DNA from: a bacterium | Lineage (GTDB): Bacteria > SZUA-79 > Acidulodesulfobacterales > Acidulodesulfobacteraceae | Direction of reading: 5' to 3' | Length of the DNA: 64,000 nt | NCBI GenBank assembly: GCA_021777135.1 | Contig: JAJYDX010000006.1 | Coordinates: 1-64,000, forward strand | Made by a program: the position numbers and the translations under genes | Shown here: positions 1-8,459 of the stretch, piece by piece | Numbering within the stretch: position 1 is the stretch's first letter | Layout: every line of letters begins with the position of its first letter | The notes under the pieces: generated by a model | The model's input: only the letters and a program-made list of their open reading frames with translations | What the model was told of the DNA's origin: nothing | Database searches by the model: none

Positions 1-99
1 TTTATATAAATTTATTTTGTTTTTAATAGCCGTACCGGCTATTAAAATTTTAACTAAATTTTCATAATTAGGGAAGTAAGATTTTTAAAAAGTTGTATT

Positions 100-525
100 A
101 AATTATTGGTTCATTATAAAGCATGCCTTTTCAGCGGGCGAAGATGCGCTGTTAATATACGGCAAGCCCGAAATATTTAATTTAAGGCCAGGGTTCGCAA
201 TATACCGCGCAAGGCTTCATAAATACGCTGGTAAGGCATAACATATCCATATCTATGGATTCCAAAGTTATATTCTTTTACGCGTTTTGCAAAAGCATGT
301 CTTTTGCGGTAAAAGAATATGGCTATAGACAATATATTTATGGAAAGATTCTGGCGCACGATAAAATACGAAAATATCTATCCTTCAAGCTACGATACGC
401 TGAAAAACGCAAGAGTCGGGATAGAACAATATATCCATAAATATAACAACGATAGGCTTCATTCGGCGCTTAATTACAGCATGCCGATGAAAGTTTACAG
501 GCAATATTTTGAAATGGCGGCATAA
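100..525 (+). pseudogene. IS3-family transposase remnant (C-terminal integrase core)
   Basis: The frame from 319 reads AIDNIFMERFWRTIKYE and continues to a HSALNY motif, which is the end of the DDE integrase core of IS3-family OrfB proteins, including the last catalytic Glu region. Upstream, about 170-318, related residues appear in other frames (for example MSFAVKEYG just before the intact part), so the gene is broken by frameshifts and has lost its N-terminal half. No partner orfA or terminal repeats can be seen. It is a dead fragment that marks this end of the window as accessory DNA. Confidence 0.75.
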
Positions 526-540
526 AAAGGGGTTAAAGCT

Positions 541-609
541 GGGGGCACATCTTTAACGGCATGAAAGCCTCCGGCTTCCATAAGCGCCGTTAAAGATATC
601 CCAGACCCC
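541..609. repeat. Imperfect inverted repeat / nested hairpin
   Basis: TCTTTAACGGC at 550-560 is the exact reverse complement of 586-596, and the outer flanks are G-rich (541-545) and C-rich (603-609). A smaller hairpin (AGCC/GGCT) sits in the loop. It lies just downstream of the IS3 remnant and could be an element end or a transcription terminator; there is no T-run to favour the latter. Confidence 0.5.
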
Positions 610-676
610 CTGAAAGACAATTTAAAATTAACCGTTAAAGACAAAAACAAAAGATAAAAACAAGGAAGTAATAATA

Positions 677-901
677 TTAAAAAATTGTATTGACAAATGG
701 GAGCAGTTCATTAATTCTATATTTTTTAAAAAGATTGGCAAGAGCAAAATCAAACTTCTTTCTTTTAACTGTAAGCACTTCCGCCTCATCCGGATAAATA
801 AAAGGGCTTAGTGAAATTTTAAAAGCCTGCCAGCCAGACATAAATCCTTTACTAAGAAAATAAATCTCATCCATAAACTGCCTGTATTCAATGTTTGTCA
901 T
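677..901 (-). CDS. Small protein of unknown function, paralogue of the upstream gene
   Basis: This 74-residue protein is not recognised. Its first 16 residues (MTNIEYRQFMDEIYFL) are identical to those of the gene at 942-1307, and a second stretch (RKKFDFALANLFKKYRI) matches RKKFNFSFVNLCKKYGI in that neighbour. The DNA around both start codons is also nearly identical for about 50 bp. It is shorter than the neighbour and has lost the C-terminal half, so it may be a truncated tandem duplicate. No ribosome-binding site is obvious for either copy. It lies last in a minus-strand run of four unknown genes. Confidence 0.5.
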   Translation of the reverse strand: MTNIEYRQFMDEIYFLSKGFMSGWQAFKISLSPFIYPDEAEVLTVKRKKFDFALANLFKKYRINELLPFVNTIF

Positions 902-941
902 AAAAAGTAGTGTAATATTGATGGACCATATCTAAATATAA

Positions 942-1307
942 CTAATTCCCATCTTCTTGATTATTCTTTTGTTCCTTTCCAAATGCCTCGTAATAATTAT
1001 AAACTTTCGATAAGTAGTCCTTAAATACCATACGCATTGCAGTAGTTTTATCAAATCTAAACATGTATTCATTTTCATCCCTACATTTAGACCATATTTC
1101 ATCTAAATTATTATATAAAGTCTCATCAATAATTCCATATTTTTTACAAAGATTGACAAATGAGAAATTAAATTTCTTTCTTCTCGACTCCGTTAGTCTT
1201 TCCGGTTGAAAAACGAAACCTAAACCAATTTTCGCTCTATATCTATCACTATTTTTAATTAGAAAATAAATCTCATCCATAAACTGCCTGTATTCAATGT
1301 TTGTCAT
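942..1307 (-). CDS. Small protein of unknown function (longer paralogue)
   Basis: This 121-residue charged soluble protein belongs to no family I recognise. It shares its N-terminus and a Lys/Phe-rich central segment with the 74-residue product of 677-901, so the pair arose by tandem duplication. The C-terminal part (EIWSKCRDENEYMFRF onward) is present only here. It has no membrane segment, signal peptide or cysteine motif. It sits between 1420-2172 and 677-901 on the same strand. The shared start-codon context suggests the duplication unit began just upstream of the ATG. Confidence 0.5.
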   Translation of the reverse strand: MTNIEYRQFMDEIYFLIKNSDRYRAKIGLGFVFQPERLTESRRKKFNFSFVNLCKKYGIIDETLYNNLDEIWSKCRDENEYMFRFDKTTAMRMVFKDYLSKVYNYYEAFGKEQKNNQEDGN

Positions 1308-1419
1308 AAAAGTAAATATTTATATTATAACTGAAAAATGCGCAAATCCCAATTCTTAATTATTTTTATTAATTCATCACGTTCCGGAAATTTCATATTT
1401 TTATAATCACCAAAAATTT

Positions 1420-2172
1420 TTAATCTTCTCTTAATTGTATGTCAGATAAACTTTTTTCTATAGATATATTATATAAATAATTTTCTATTGAATATTGCTT
1501 TAAATATGATTCAACATCTAAAGCATTTAAGGAAAATTCTATGGACAAGGATTTATGAATTTTTTTAAAATAAAATAAAGAGTCATCGTTCAAAATTCCT
1601 ACTACTCCCGATGTGAGATATAATACCGCTCCGATTAGTAAAAAAGGGTTAGCGGTAGATATTGCTATAGCTAATTCTATTGCCCCGATGCCAAAAGTAT
1701 TTGCGAAATCTTTAAAATCATTAATAGACATATCGTAATCAATGATTTTTTTGAATTTGTCAAATGCTTTGTAAAAAGCAATAGTCCCAGCTAATATGTC
1801 AAAGCCGTTGACAAAATTCCAACTGTTCTTCAATCTGTCACAGAATCTCAATAAATCAGTATTTTCCAATATTTCTCCAGGGATAATTGGAATCCCTTGC
1901 TTAGTAAATAGGTCAGAAAAAATATGCTCTAAAAAAGGACTAATATTTTGAGGGGAATCAAGTGGAAAATTAAAAATCAAATGATGTCCATATAATCTAT
2001 GGGCTATCACACCTTTTCCTTTAGCTGCGGCATCCATTATTTTACCATAATTACTTTTCCCAATTTCAAATTTATCCATGAATTCGTATATGGCATTCCC
2101 ATTTTTATAAGCATAGTCTCTTATAATGTTAGAAGACAAATTATACGGTAAGTCGTTATTCTCTTTATTCAT
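1420..2172 (-). CDS. Unknown protein with a hydrophobic central segment
   Basis: This 250-residue protein is unrecognised. Residues about 155-195 form a hydrophobic stretch (GAIELAIAISTANPFLLIG and following) that could be one or two membrane helices or a buried helical hairpin; the rest is soluble and charged. A short motif, AHRLYGHHLIF near residue 57, is His-rich. The stop lies 112 bp before the 942-1307 gene on the same strand, and the upstream membrane-protein gene ends only 18 bp before this start, so these two are probably cotranscribed. Confidence 0.55.
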   Translation of the reverse strand: MNKENNDLPYNLSSNIIRDYAYKNGNAIYEFMDKFEIGKSNYGKIMDAAAKGKGVIAHRLYGHHLIFNFPLDSPQNISPFLEHIFSDLFTKQGIPIIPGEILENTDLLRFCDRLKNSWNFVNGFDILAGTIAFYKAFDKFKKIIDYDMSINDFKDFANTFGIGAIELAIAISTANPFLLIGAVLYLTSGVVGILNDDSLFYFKKIHKSLSIEFSLNALDVESYLKQYSIENYLYNISIEKSLSDIQLRED

Positions 2173-2190
2173 AATAACTTGAAATCAATT

Positions 2191-3057
2191 TTATTTAAAA
2201 TTATAATAAATAACTTTATTTGCATGGGTCAATTGTTCTTTTGCCTGGTCTAAAATTAAAATTAATAAAACAATAAGAAACATTGGATAAAGATTATTGC
2301 CAAAAAATGCTGCCGCGGCAATTGATAATAATAAGAACAAAAAATCTTTTGTTATTTTTATTGTTTTAAAATAATACGCATATAACGTAATTGTCCCTAT
2401 GGTAATAATTGCCGTCCCCATAAGCATTTCTATCTCAAGGAGCCTGCCATTATTATATATTAATGCGTTAATTTGAAGATTAAATCTGTAAATAAAAGAA
2501 AACAAAAGGGATAGGATAATCCACGCTAGCCCGGATAAAACCCTGTACATATTGAAATATATTTCGGAATGTTTAAAAGAATTTCCTTGCATTACGAGAA
2601 CAAATTTACTATAAGTTAGATAAGCACTGGAATTGGGCGAAATTCTTTCCATAATATCCTCTTTGCAATCTGCCGAATTAGCGTTATGCTTGCATAAATT
2701 ATTTTTCTCGTTTTCCTCTATTAAAAAGAATATATAGGTCAAATAATGACCCAATATCCACGCAAGTTCTCCCAGTATTACAAGTACAGTTATTACGGTA
2801 AAAACGGTTAAAAAACTTTCATGATTATAAAAATATAACGCAAGTCTTTTTATGTTAAGAATAAAGCATGAAATGCCAAAATCTGTATTCCGGTAGCTGC
2901 AAACATTGTTAGCAATGGGATATAAATCATTGAAAATAGAGGGGGATATATAAACTATCGACAAAAAAAAGAACAATCCTGTTGCAGCGTTAATGAATAT
3001 CCGTAAATAGAAGACATCAAAAATAAGTTCCCAAAAGCCTGCCGTTTTTTGCTCCAT
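2191..3057 (-). CDS. Multi-spanning membrane protein of unknown function
   Basis: This 288-residue protein has about six predicted membrane segments: near residues 15-40, 75-115 (long, possibly two), 170-192, 205-228 and two close to the C-terminus. Between segments 2 and 3 there is a soluble loop of about 50 residues with three cysteines (NLCKHNANSADCKED). I do not recognise the family. It is the first gene of a four-gene minus-strand set. A membrane protein cotranscribed with a soluble partner in a mobile region could be a defence or exclusion pair, but nothing in the sequence proves this. Confidence 0.55.
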   Translation of the reverse strand: MEQKTAGFWELIFDVFYLRIFINAATGLFFFLSIVYISPSIFNDLYPIANNVCSYRNTDFGISCFILNIKRLALYFYNHESFLTVFTVITVLVILGELAWILGHYLTYIFFLIEENEKNNLCKHNANSADCKEDIMERISPNSSAYLTYSKFVLVMQGNSFKHSEIYFNMYRVLSGLAWIILSLLFSFIYRFNLQINALIYNNGRLLEIEMLMGTAIITIGTITLYAYYFKTIKITKDFLFLLLSIAAAAFFGNNLYPMFLIVLLILILDQAKEQLTHANKVIYYNFK

Positions 3058-3472
3058 ATATATGCGACAAAATTATATAACTTTTAATATGCATATTGCA
3101 GATATTTATAGTCTGCCTATTTTTATAATAAATCATAAACCTTCCAAAATGTCAAATTTCGATTTTTAATGGATTTTTAATAGAAATTTGGCATTATACG
3201 ATATAAATAACCCTATGAAACAATAACGATTACATATTAGACCAGATTTCCGGGCTTGCCGCCTAATACGGCGTCCCGAAATTTGTAGTTTACGATGCTT
3301 CGAGGCGTCTTCTATGAGTTATCTTAAGGACAGCTATTCCATAATTTATAAATCGTAAAATAGAATTGACCCCTTTCGTCATTTAAATTTGACCCCCTTT
3401 TTAACATTAAATTAACTTATAATCTTCTTTTGGCAAGTTTAATTTAACGAACTAAAAGGAGGCGCTAAAGAG
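3058..3472. other. Intergenic stretch with IS21-type left-end sequence
   Basis: No gene is visible. From about 3365 to 3405 the sequence contains two spaced copies of TTGACCCC(C)TTT, which resembles the repeated end sequences of IS21-family elements and precedes the istA-like remnant at 3473. The rest is AT-rich with a small hairpin (GCCGCCTAATACGGCG, about 3258-3273). Confidence 0.4.
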
Positions 3473-3854
3473 GTGATTAGTATGTTTAAATGGAAAGAGG
3501 TTAAAAGATTAAAAGCGGAAGGATTCGGAATAAAAGTTATTGCAAGAAAGTTAAAGATTTCAAAAAACACGGTAAAAAAATACTTAAAATCGAGTATGCC
3601 GCCGGTTTTTAATAAGCCTGCCCGCCAGAGCGGATTAATTACGTTTAAAACAGAAATAGAAGGTATGCTTAAAAATGAGTTTATAGGCACTCGTATTCAC
3701 AATGAACTTAAAAGGCTGGGATACTACGGCTCTTTATCGTCGGTGCATAGATTCTTAAGATATTTAGGAAAAACAAAGGAGATAAGCCTAAAGCAAACGC
3801 CCTAGGTTCGAGACCGAACCGGGCAAACAGATGCAATACGACTGGGCGGAATAG
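3473..3854 (+). pseudogene. IS21-family transposase (IstA) remnant
   Basis: Residues 1-110 read as the N-terminal helix-turn-helix region of an IstA protein (VKRLKAEGFGIKVIARKLKI, then NTVKKYLKS). The frame stops at 3805, but the next frame immediately continues with FETEPGKQMQYDWAE, matching the start of the IstA DDE core where TEPG-x-Q-x-x-DW is typical. That frame stops at 3854, and no later core or istB helper gene remains. The gene is therefore frameshifted and truncated. GTGCACCAC and AATACACCAG near 4768-4800 may be the other IS21-type end. Confidence 0.75.
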
Positions 3855-4038
3855 CTCAAGAAAGCCGGGTTCGCGCAGGTCGGCTGTTCTTATAAATATT
3901 TTAAACAAACCTTAAAAAAGTCGTGGATTAAGTTATTTGGGCAGAAGCTTCATAGTTGAAATAGTCTTAATTAAATGTGTTATAATTAGATTGAAATAAA
4001 TATATATAATACTTTATTAAATTTTTTCGGGTTTATTT

Positions 4039-4431
4039 GTGAAAAAACGGGATATCGTTCAATACTGGATAGATTCTTCAAATGCCAATTACGAATCAAT
4101 GCTACGGATATTTAACGCCGGAGAATATATGTGGGCATTGTTTATAGGCCATCTTTCCACGGAGAAGCTTTTAAAGGCGTATTATGTTAAAATAAAAGAC
4201 ATCGAAGTTCCAAGGACGCATGACCTTTATAAACTGGCAATGCTTTCCGGGATTAATTTATCCGATGAACAGAAAGACGTTTTGCAATACATTACGCTTT
4301 TTAATATAGAATCGAGATACGAGGAGTATAAAAAGGATTTTTATAAAAAATGCACAAAGGAATTTGCGCTGGAAAACATGGAAAAAATAAAGAGGCTAAG
4401 GGTATGGCTGCTGGAAATGATACAAAGTTGA
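4039..4431 (+). CDS. HEPN-domain toxin of a HEPN/MNT pair
   Basis: This 130-residue helical protein has the features of the HEPN family: an N-terminal W-x-x-S-x-x-N-x-x-S segment (WIDSSNANYESM), GHLSTEKLLKAYYVK, and the RTHDLYKLA motif near residue 60. In characterised pairs such as SO_3166/SO_3165, the HEPN protein is an RNase toxin neutralised by AMPylation from its MNT partner. That function is inferred here from family and context. The start is GTG at 4039. The gene overlaps the MNT reading frame by 28 bp, which is typical of these modules. Confidence 0.8.
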   Translation: MKKRDIVQYWIDSSNANYESMLRIFNAGEYMWALFIGHLSTEKLLKAYYVKIKDIEVPRTHDLYKLAMLSGINLSDEQKDVLQYITLFNIESRYEEYKKDFYKKCTKEFALENMEKIKRLRVWLLEMIQS

Positions 4432-4727
4432 TTTATAAAACAATAGAAAAATATCTCAAAGAGCTGAAAAAGAAAAATATCGATATAAAAGGCGCTTATC
4501 TTTTCGGTTCATACGCTAAAGGTAACGCTTCGAAATGGAGCGATATAGACTTGGCGGTTATCACAAATAAATTCATAGGAGACAGCGTGGATTTTCGTTT
4601 TCTTCTCATGAAAGTTGCTAGAGACATAGACTTTAACATAGAACCCCATCCATACCTTGCGGAAGATTTTAATGCCGATAATCCCTTTGTTGCCGAAATA
4701 ATAAGGACCGGCAAAAAAGTGGCGTAA
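4404..4727 (+). CDS. MNT nucleotidyltransferase antitoxin
   Basis: This is a minimal nucleotidyltransferase of the DNA polymerase beta superfamily. It shows GSYAKGNASKWSDIDLAV, the classic GSxAxG...SDxDL signature, with a third acidic residue probably in DFNIEPHPY. ATG at 4404 is chosen over the upstream in-frame ATG at 4350 because the longer version adds a basic extension lying inside the HEPN gene, and MNT proteins usually begin a few residues before the first helix. In this family the enzyme AMPylates the HEPN toxin. The two genes form one operon. Confidence 0.8.
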   Translation: MAAGNDTKLIYKTIEKYLKELKKKNIDIKGAYLFGSYAKGNASKWSDIDLAVITNKFIGDSVDFRFLLMKVARDIDFNIEPHPYLAEDFNADNPFVAEIIRTGKKVA

Positions 4728-4856
4728 GTTAATACGGCAATATTTGGTGTCAACGGCAATCTAAAAGTGCACCACATCGGCAGAGTAAAAATACACCAGT
4801 AAGTTAATTTAAAATAGCTAAGTTATCATAGGTTATATTTTCCTCCTTTATTTATG

Positions 4857-4882
4857 CCTTATGCCGGGTACCCGGCATAAGG
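4857..4882. repeat. Perfect 26-bp palindrome
   Basis: CCTTATGCCGGG, then TA, then its exact reverse complement. It lies between the IS21-type end and the IS1634 element, 50 bp outside the IS terminal repeat. There is no T-run on either side strong enough for a clear terminator. It could be a REP-like unit, a protein-binding site or a bidirectional terminator. Confidence 0.7.
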
Positions 4883-4931
4883 AAATTAAGTTTTAAACAG
4901 CATCCTCTTTATCGTAAAATATTCCCGCCTT

Positions 4932-6772
4932 CTTTTTCCTGACTTTGACACCCTACCCAGTTCAAAGTCAATAAAATAGCGCATCTGTATTTTTATTTCC
5001 TGCAAAATTTTACTACCGTTGCTATTTTGACCAGTGTTTATATGGGATTAAGCGGTATCGGGAATGTTTTTGGGGTAGTTTATTCTTAGCGCGGCGAATA
5101 TGTTTTGCGCAAGAGGCAGAGGCTTTACCTTCATGATAAATTTGTTGTCTTCCATATCGGCTTCTACTATATTCATCGAATTAAGCGCTTCCTTAATTCT
5201 TTCCGGCGAATAATCTATATTTTTCTCTTTAAGTTTAAATTCCAAGTTTCTTTCTAAAAGGAAGGATAAGAAGCATACCATAAAGTGCCCCTTGATTCTG
5301 TCTTCCGTCCAGTGGAATACGGGTCTTACTTCCATCGTAGATTTCATAATGCGGAAGGACTCTTCTATCTTCCAGAGCATTCCGTAATTGACAATTATCT
5401 CTTGAGGGGTAAGATTTAAATCATTGGTCTCTATGGCGTAGTATCCGTCATACGCCGCATCTTTTAAAATGGCTTTTTCGTCTAAAGAGTAGGAACATTC
5501 GCCGGTATTTTCTATGTACTTTTTTCCTCCTCTTTTATTAGAGGCTTTTATACGGGAAGGCTTAGATGCGTATTCCATAGCTTTTTTAATAAGCTTTTCT
5601 CTTTTCTTTGCGTCGTTTCCGGCTCTTTCTTCGGAATAGGTTACTATAAGACTTTTATTTTCTAAATCTAATTTTTTATAATCGTAATTTTTATCTTTAA
5701 TAAAATCTTTTCTGGAAAGAACTTTTTTTAAAAGTTCTTTGTTCATCGATTTAAGCCTTAAAGATATGATGTAACAGAATCCCATATCTTTAATTTTTTC
5801 AAGATTGATTCTGGAATTCATTCCTTTATCGGCTACTACTATGACCCTGTCTATGTTGAATCTCTCTTTAAGTTTTAATAGTGATTTTGCCAAAGTCTTT
5901 CCTTCATACGTGTTGCCGGGAAAGAGTTCGTAGCCTACGGGCATTCCGTTTTTGTCTATTAAAAGACCCATTACCACCTGAACCTCGTTAAGCTTATTGT
6001 CTTTAAAGAAACCGAAGTCTTTTAACGAGTCTTTTTTGACGGATTCGAAATAAAATGTCGTTACGTCGTAGAATACGATATCAAGACTTAGATTGAAAAG
6101 ATCTTTCGTCCGGTAGAACAGATGATCTTCTATCGTCTGTTTGTTATCCGCAAGAATATCCAACGAGCGGTACAGGTGGTGGAGTTTTATATCGGGTAAT
6201 CCTAAATATCCGTTCTGGGAATTATAAGCTTTTAGTTTGGAAGAGGGGTTTAAGAGATGGGTTACGGCCATTAAGAAGACGGAGTCGTTTAAAGAAAATT
6301 CAATATTGCCTGAAGATTTTTTTAAAATATTAGGAAGTTCTAAATCGTTCCATAACTTTTTATAAGGAAGGTAGCCGTAGTTAAACATGACTCCTTCGGG
6401 AATTTCTTCCGCTTTAATATCTTTTCCTTCTATCAAAGCGGATAAAGAGCGGAGCAATTTTTTAATTCCTCTGCTTTCCTTAATGCTTTCGACTCTTCCG
6501 AAATTTAATAGAATCCTGTGCTTAGATATACCGTTTTCTTTATACGATTCTACTATCTGGGCGTAAGTGTGATTTCCAGCTTTAATAGTTTTTAGAAACA
6601 TAACCATATTATACTTTTACTATTGATATAATGTCAAGAGAATAAATTAAATATTATTAAAATATTTTACTACCATTTCTGGGAAAAAACGGTATTTTTC
6701 GGATGAAGGATGCAGTAATTATGGTGTTTTGCAGTGGCAGGATTGGAAAGAGGTGTCAAAGTCAGGAAAAAG
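4932..6772 (-). mobile_element. Intact IS1634-type insertion sequence
   Basis: A 21-bp sequence at 4932-4952 recurs as an exact reverse complement at 6752-6772, framing a single full-length transposase gene. The spacing gives an element of about 1.84 kb, in the size range of the IS1634 family. No clear target-site duplication was found immediately outside the repeats. The element lies between the toxin-antitoxin pair and the first rep operon, so it may have separated the integrated replicon from its original left boundary. Confidence 0.8.
5048..6607 (-). CDS. IS1634-family DDE transposase
   Basis: This 519-residue protein has the DDE_Tnp_1 fold of the IS4/IS1634 group. FYDVTTFYFES supplies the first catalytic Asp (about residue 180), VIVVADKGMNS the second (about residue 260), and WKIEESFRIMKS the Glu (about residue 415). 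The N-terminal segment beginning with a G-x-x-TY-x-Q-x-VESY motif is typical of IS1634 proteins. Length is normal and no frameshift is seen, so the element may still be active. It lies alone between perfect terminal repeats. Confidence 0.9.
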   Translation of the reverse strand: MVMFLKTIKAGNHTYAQIVESYKENGISKHRILLNFGRVESIKESRGIKKLLRSLSALIEGKDIKAEEIPEGVMFNYGYLPYKKLWNDLELPNILKKSSGNIEFSLNDSVFLMAVTHLLNPSSKLKAYNSQNGYLGLPDIKLHHLYRSLDILADNKQTIEDHLFYRTKDLFNLSLDIVFYDVTTFYFESVKKDSLKDFGFFKDNKLNEVQVVMGLLIDKNGMPVGYELFPGNTYEGKTLAKSLLKLKERFNIDRVIVVADKGMNSRINLEKIKDMGFCYIISLRLKSMNKELLKKVLSRKDFIKDKNYDYKKLDLENKSLIVTYSEERAGNDAKKREKLIKKAMEYASKPSRIKASNKRGGKKYIENTGECSYSLDEKAILKDAAYDGYYAIETNDLNLTPQEIIVNYGMLWKIEESFRIMKSTMEVRPVFHWTEDRIKGHFMVCFLSFLLERNLEFKLKEKNIDYSPERIKEALNSMNIVEADMEDNKFIMKVKPLPLAQNIFAALRINYPKNIPDTA

Positions 6773-6898
6773 TATTTTGAGCGTTATTGAGGGGCATGGT
6801 GGATAGGGTGCGGATAGAGGAAACGTGAAAATTAAATTTTTTTTAAAATATTTTTTCAGCTACCCCTAAAGTTTTGCTATAAGATATATGGGGGAAAA

Positions 6899-7183
6899 AT
6901 GGCGGAATTAAAATATCTAACATTGAAAGAGGCTTCACAGATATTGTCAGTTTCGACAAGAACGCTTGCGAATCTTGCGATCGGAGGTCAAATTTCCGCA
7001 TACCGTCTTCCATCCGTAAATAATAAAAAGCCGCGTTACCGCTTCAAGTCAACAGACTTAGAAGAATTTATGAATAATCACAAGTTTAATTCTATAAATG
7101 TCATTACCAAAAACGTTTTTAAAAACAATAAAGCCCGTATCGATATAGAAAAGATTAAAAAAGTTTTAGCAATTCACAATTAA
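6899..7183 (+). CDS. Small MerR/excisionase-type DNA-binding protein
   Basis: This 94-residue protein begins with a winged helix-turn-helix of the HTH_17/excisionase kind: LTLKEASQILSVSTRTLANL followed by a basic wing (KKPRYRFKSTDLEEF). Such proteins act as excisionases or as repressors of rep genes. The start follows a GGGGGA ribosome site. It is 22 bp upstream of the DnaB-N/RepA-like gene and leads the rep operon of the integrated element, so a role in replication or copy control, or in excision, is likely but not shown. Confidence 0.7.
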   Translation: MAELKYLTLKEASQILSVSTRTLANLAIGGQISAYRLPSVNNKKPRYRFKSTDLEEFMNNHKFNSINVITKNVFKNNKARIDIEKIKKVLAIHN

Positions 7184-7205
7184 AAATTAAAATAAAATTT
7201 CTGCC

Positions 7206-8459
7206 ATGTCTAATAATATAATCTGCGACATTTCCGCCGAGCGCGCATTGCTCTCTTGTTTAATTATTAATTTTGCGAGCATTAAAAATATCGAACTTTC
7301 GAGCAATGATTTTTATGACGCGTTTAACAGAGAAATTTATAAAACAATTGTTAAAATCGAGAACGACTGCGAGGTTATTGACGTAATTACCGTTCGCGAA
7401 CAACTAAAAAATAGCAGTAACCTTTTCGACGACAATTTATATGCCGAGATTTTATGCGCGGACGGAGCAAACTATGCAGAATACGCGCAAATTATCGCAA
7501 AATATGCGAAAAAACGGCGCGAAACAAGCCTTTTAAATGATGTCGCAAACGGTAAAATAACCGTTCAAGCCGCGCTCGTAAAATTGAACGAGGACGCCGC
7601 GGAAACCCGCGAGGACGACGAGGAATACAGCGCCGCCGAACTTTTAAATTTAGACGGCGAGCAAAGATTTATCGCGGGGTTCCCGAGCGGCTATATTTCC
7701 GTCGTGGCAGGCGCGGGCGGCATCGGCAAAACCTACATGCTGATGAAAATTGCCGCAGAAGCGAGCGCGGCGGGAGCAAAAGTCTTGATATGGCTCACGG
7801 AAGACAACATTTTTCAAATCCGCGAAAGGATTAAATATATTTCTGCTGTCTATGATTTAAATTTCGAGAATGTGATTTTAAAAACGAAAATGCCGTCCGC
7901 GCTGATTGAAAAAACGCGGTCGGGGATTTGGCAGAAAACGCAGGGATTTAGCGAGTTTAAAAAAACGATAAGGGAATACGACCTCATCGTCGCCGACCCT
8001 TTAATGAATTTCGCAAGCGGGTTTGACGTAATTGATAACAGCGCGAATCGCGAATTTTTTAACGCCGTAAAGGCCGCTATGACGGCAGAACAGTCGCTTA
8101 TTTTTTCTCATCACGTGAATAAAAAAGTCGCTGAAAGGTTGTCTATTAAGAGCGTCAACGCGCTCAAACTCTCTGCCGACGAGGCAGCCGCTCGCCTCGA
8201 AAAAGTCAAAGGCGCGTCCGCAATAATCGAAACTTGCCGTTTTGCCGCGTATGTCGAAAGCAACCCGTCCACGGAATTTGGGCGCGTCATTTCTGTTGTA
8301 AAGTCGAATTGTTGTCCTGAACGCGCCATATTTAATTCCGTGACGCTTCCGTCTTTTTTCTACCAACCAGTAACCGCGCCAGCGGCGGCGACCCCGGCAG
8401 CAATAGGGTATAAGAAATATAAAAAAATAAAAAACAACAGGGAGGAATTTTCATTATGA
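7206..8459 (+). CDS. Replicative ATPase: DnaB N-terminal domain fused to RepA-like AAA core
   Basis: Residues about 5-110 match the DnaB N-terminal helical domain (AERALLSCLI, NDFYDAFNREIYKTI). Residues 155-370 form a RecA-fold ATPase of the RepA/AAA_25 kind, with Walker A GAGGIGKT at 169-176, Walker B LIVADPL at 260-266 and a downstream FSHHVNKK motif. The likely role is a hexameric helicase for plasmid replication. IncQ RepA lacks the DnaB-N part, so the fusion is notable. The stop overlaps the next start by ATGA, indicating translational coupling. The paralogous gene at 55371 has the same design. Confidence 0.8.
   Translation: MSNNIICDISAERALLSCLIINFASIKNIELSSNDFYDAFNREIYKTIVKIENDCEVIDVITVREQLKNSSNLFDDNLYAEILCADGANYAEYAQIIAKYAKKRRETSLLNDVANGKITVQAALVKLNEDAAETREDDEEYSAAELLNLDGEQRFIAGFPSGYISVVAGAGGIGKTYMLMKIAAEASAAGAKVLIWLTEDNIFQIRERIKYISAVYDLNFENVILKTKMPSALIEKTRSGIWQKTQGFSEFKKTIREYDLIVADPLMNFASGFDVIDNSANREFFNAVKAAMTAEQSLIFSHHVNKKVAERLSIKSVNALKLSADEAAARLEKVKGASAIIETCRFAAYVESNPSTEFGRVISVVKSNCCPERAIFNSVTLPSFFYQPVTAPAAATPAAIGYKKYKKIKNNREEFSL

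Noticed and set aside
8001-8366. A 121-codon frame on the minus strand inside the first RepA-like gene
   Set aside because: It is a shadow of the real gene in a GC-richer stretch and has no family features or ribosome site.
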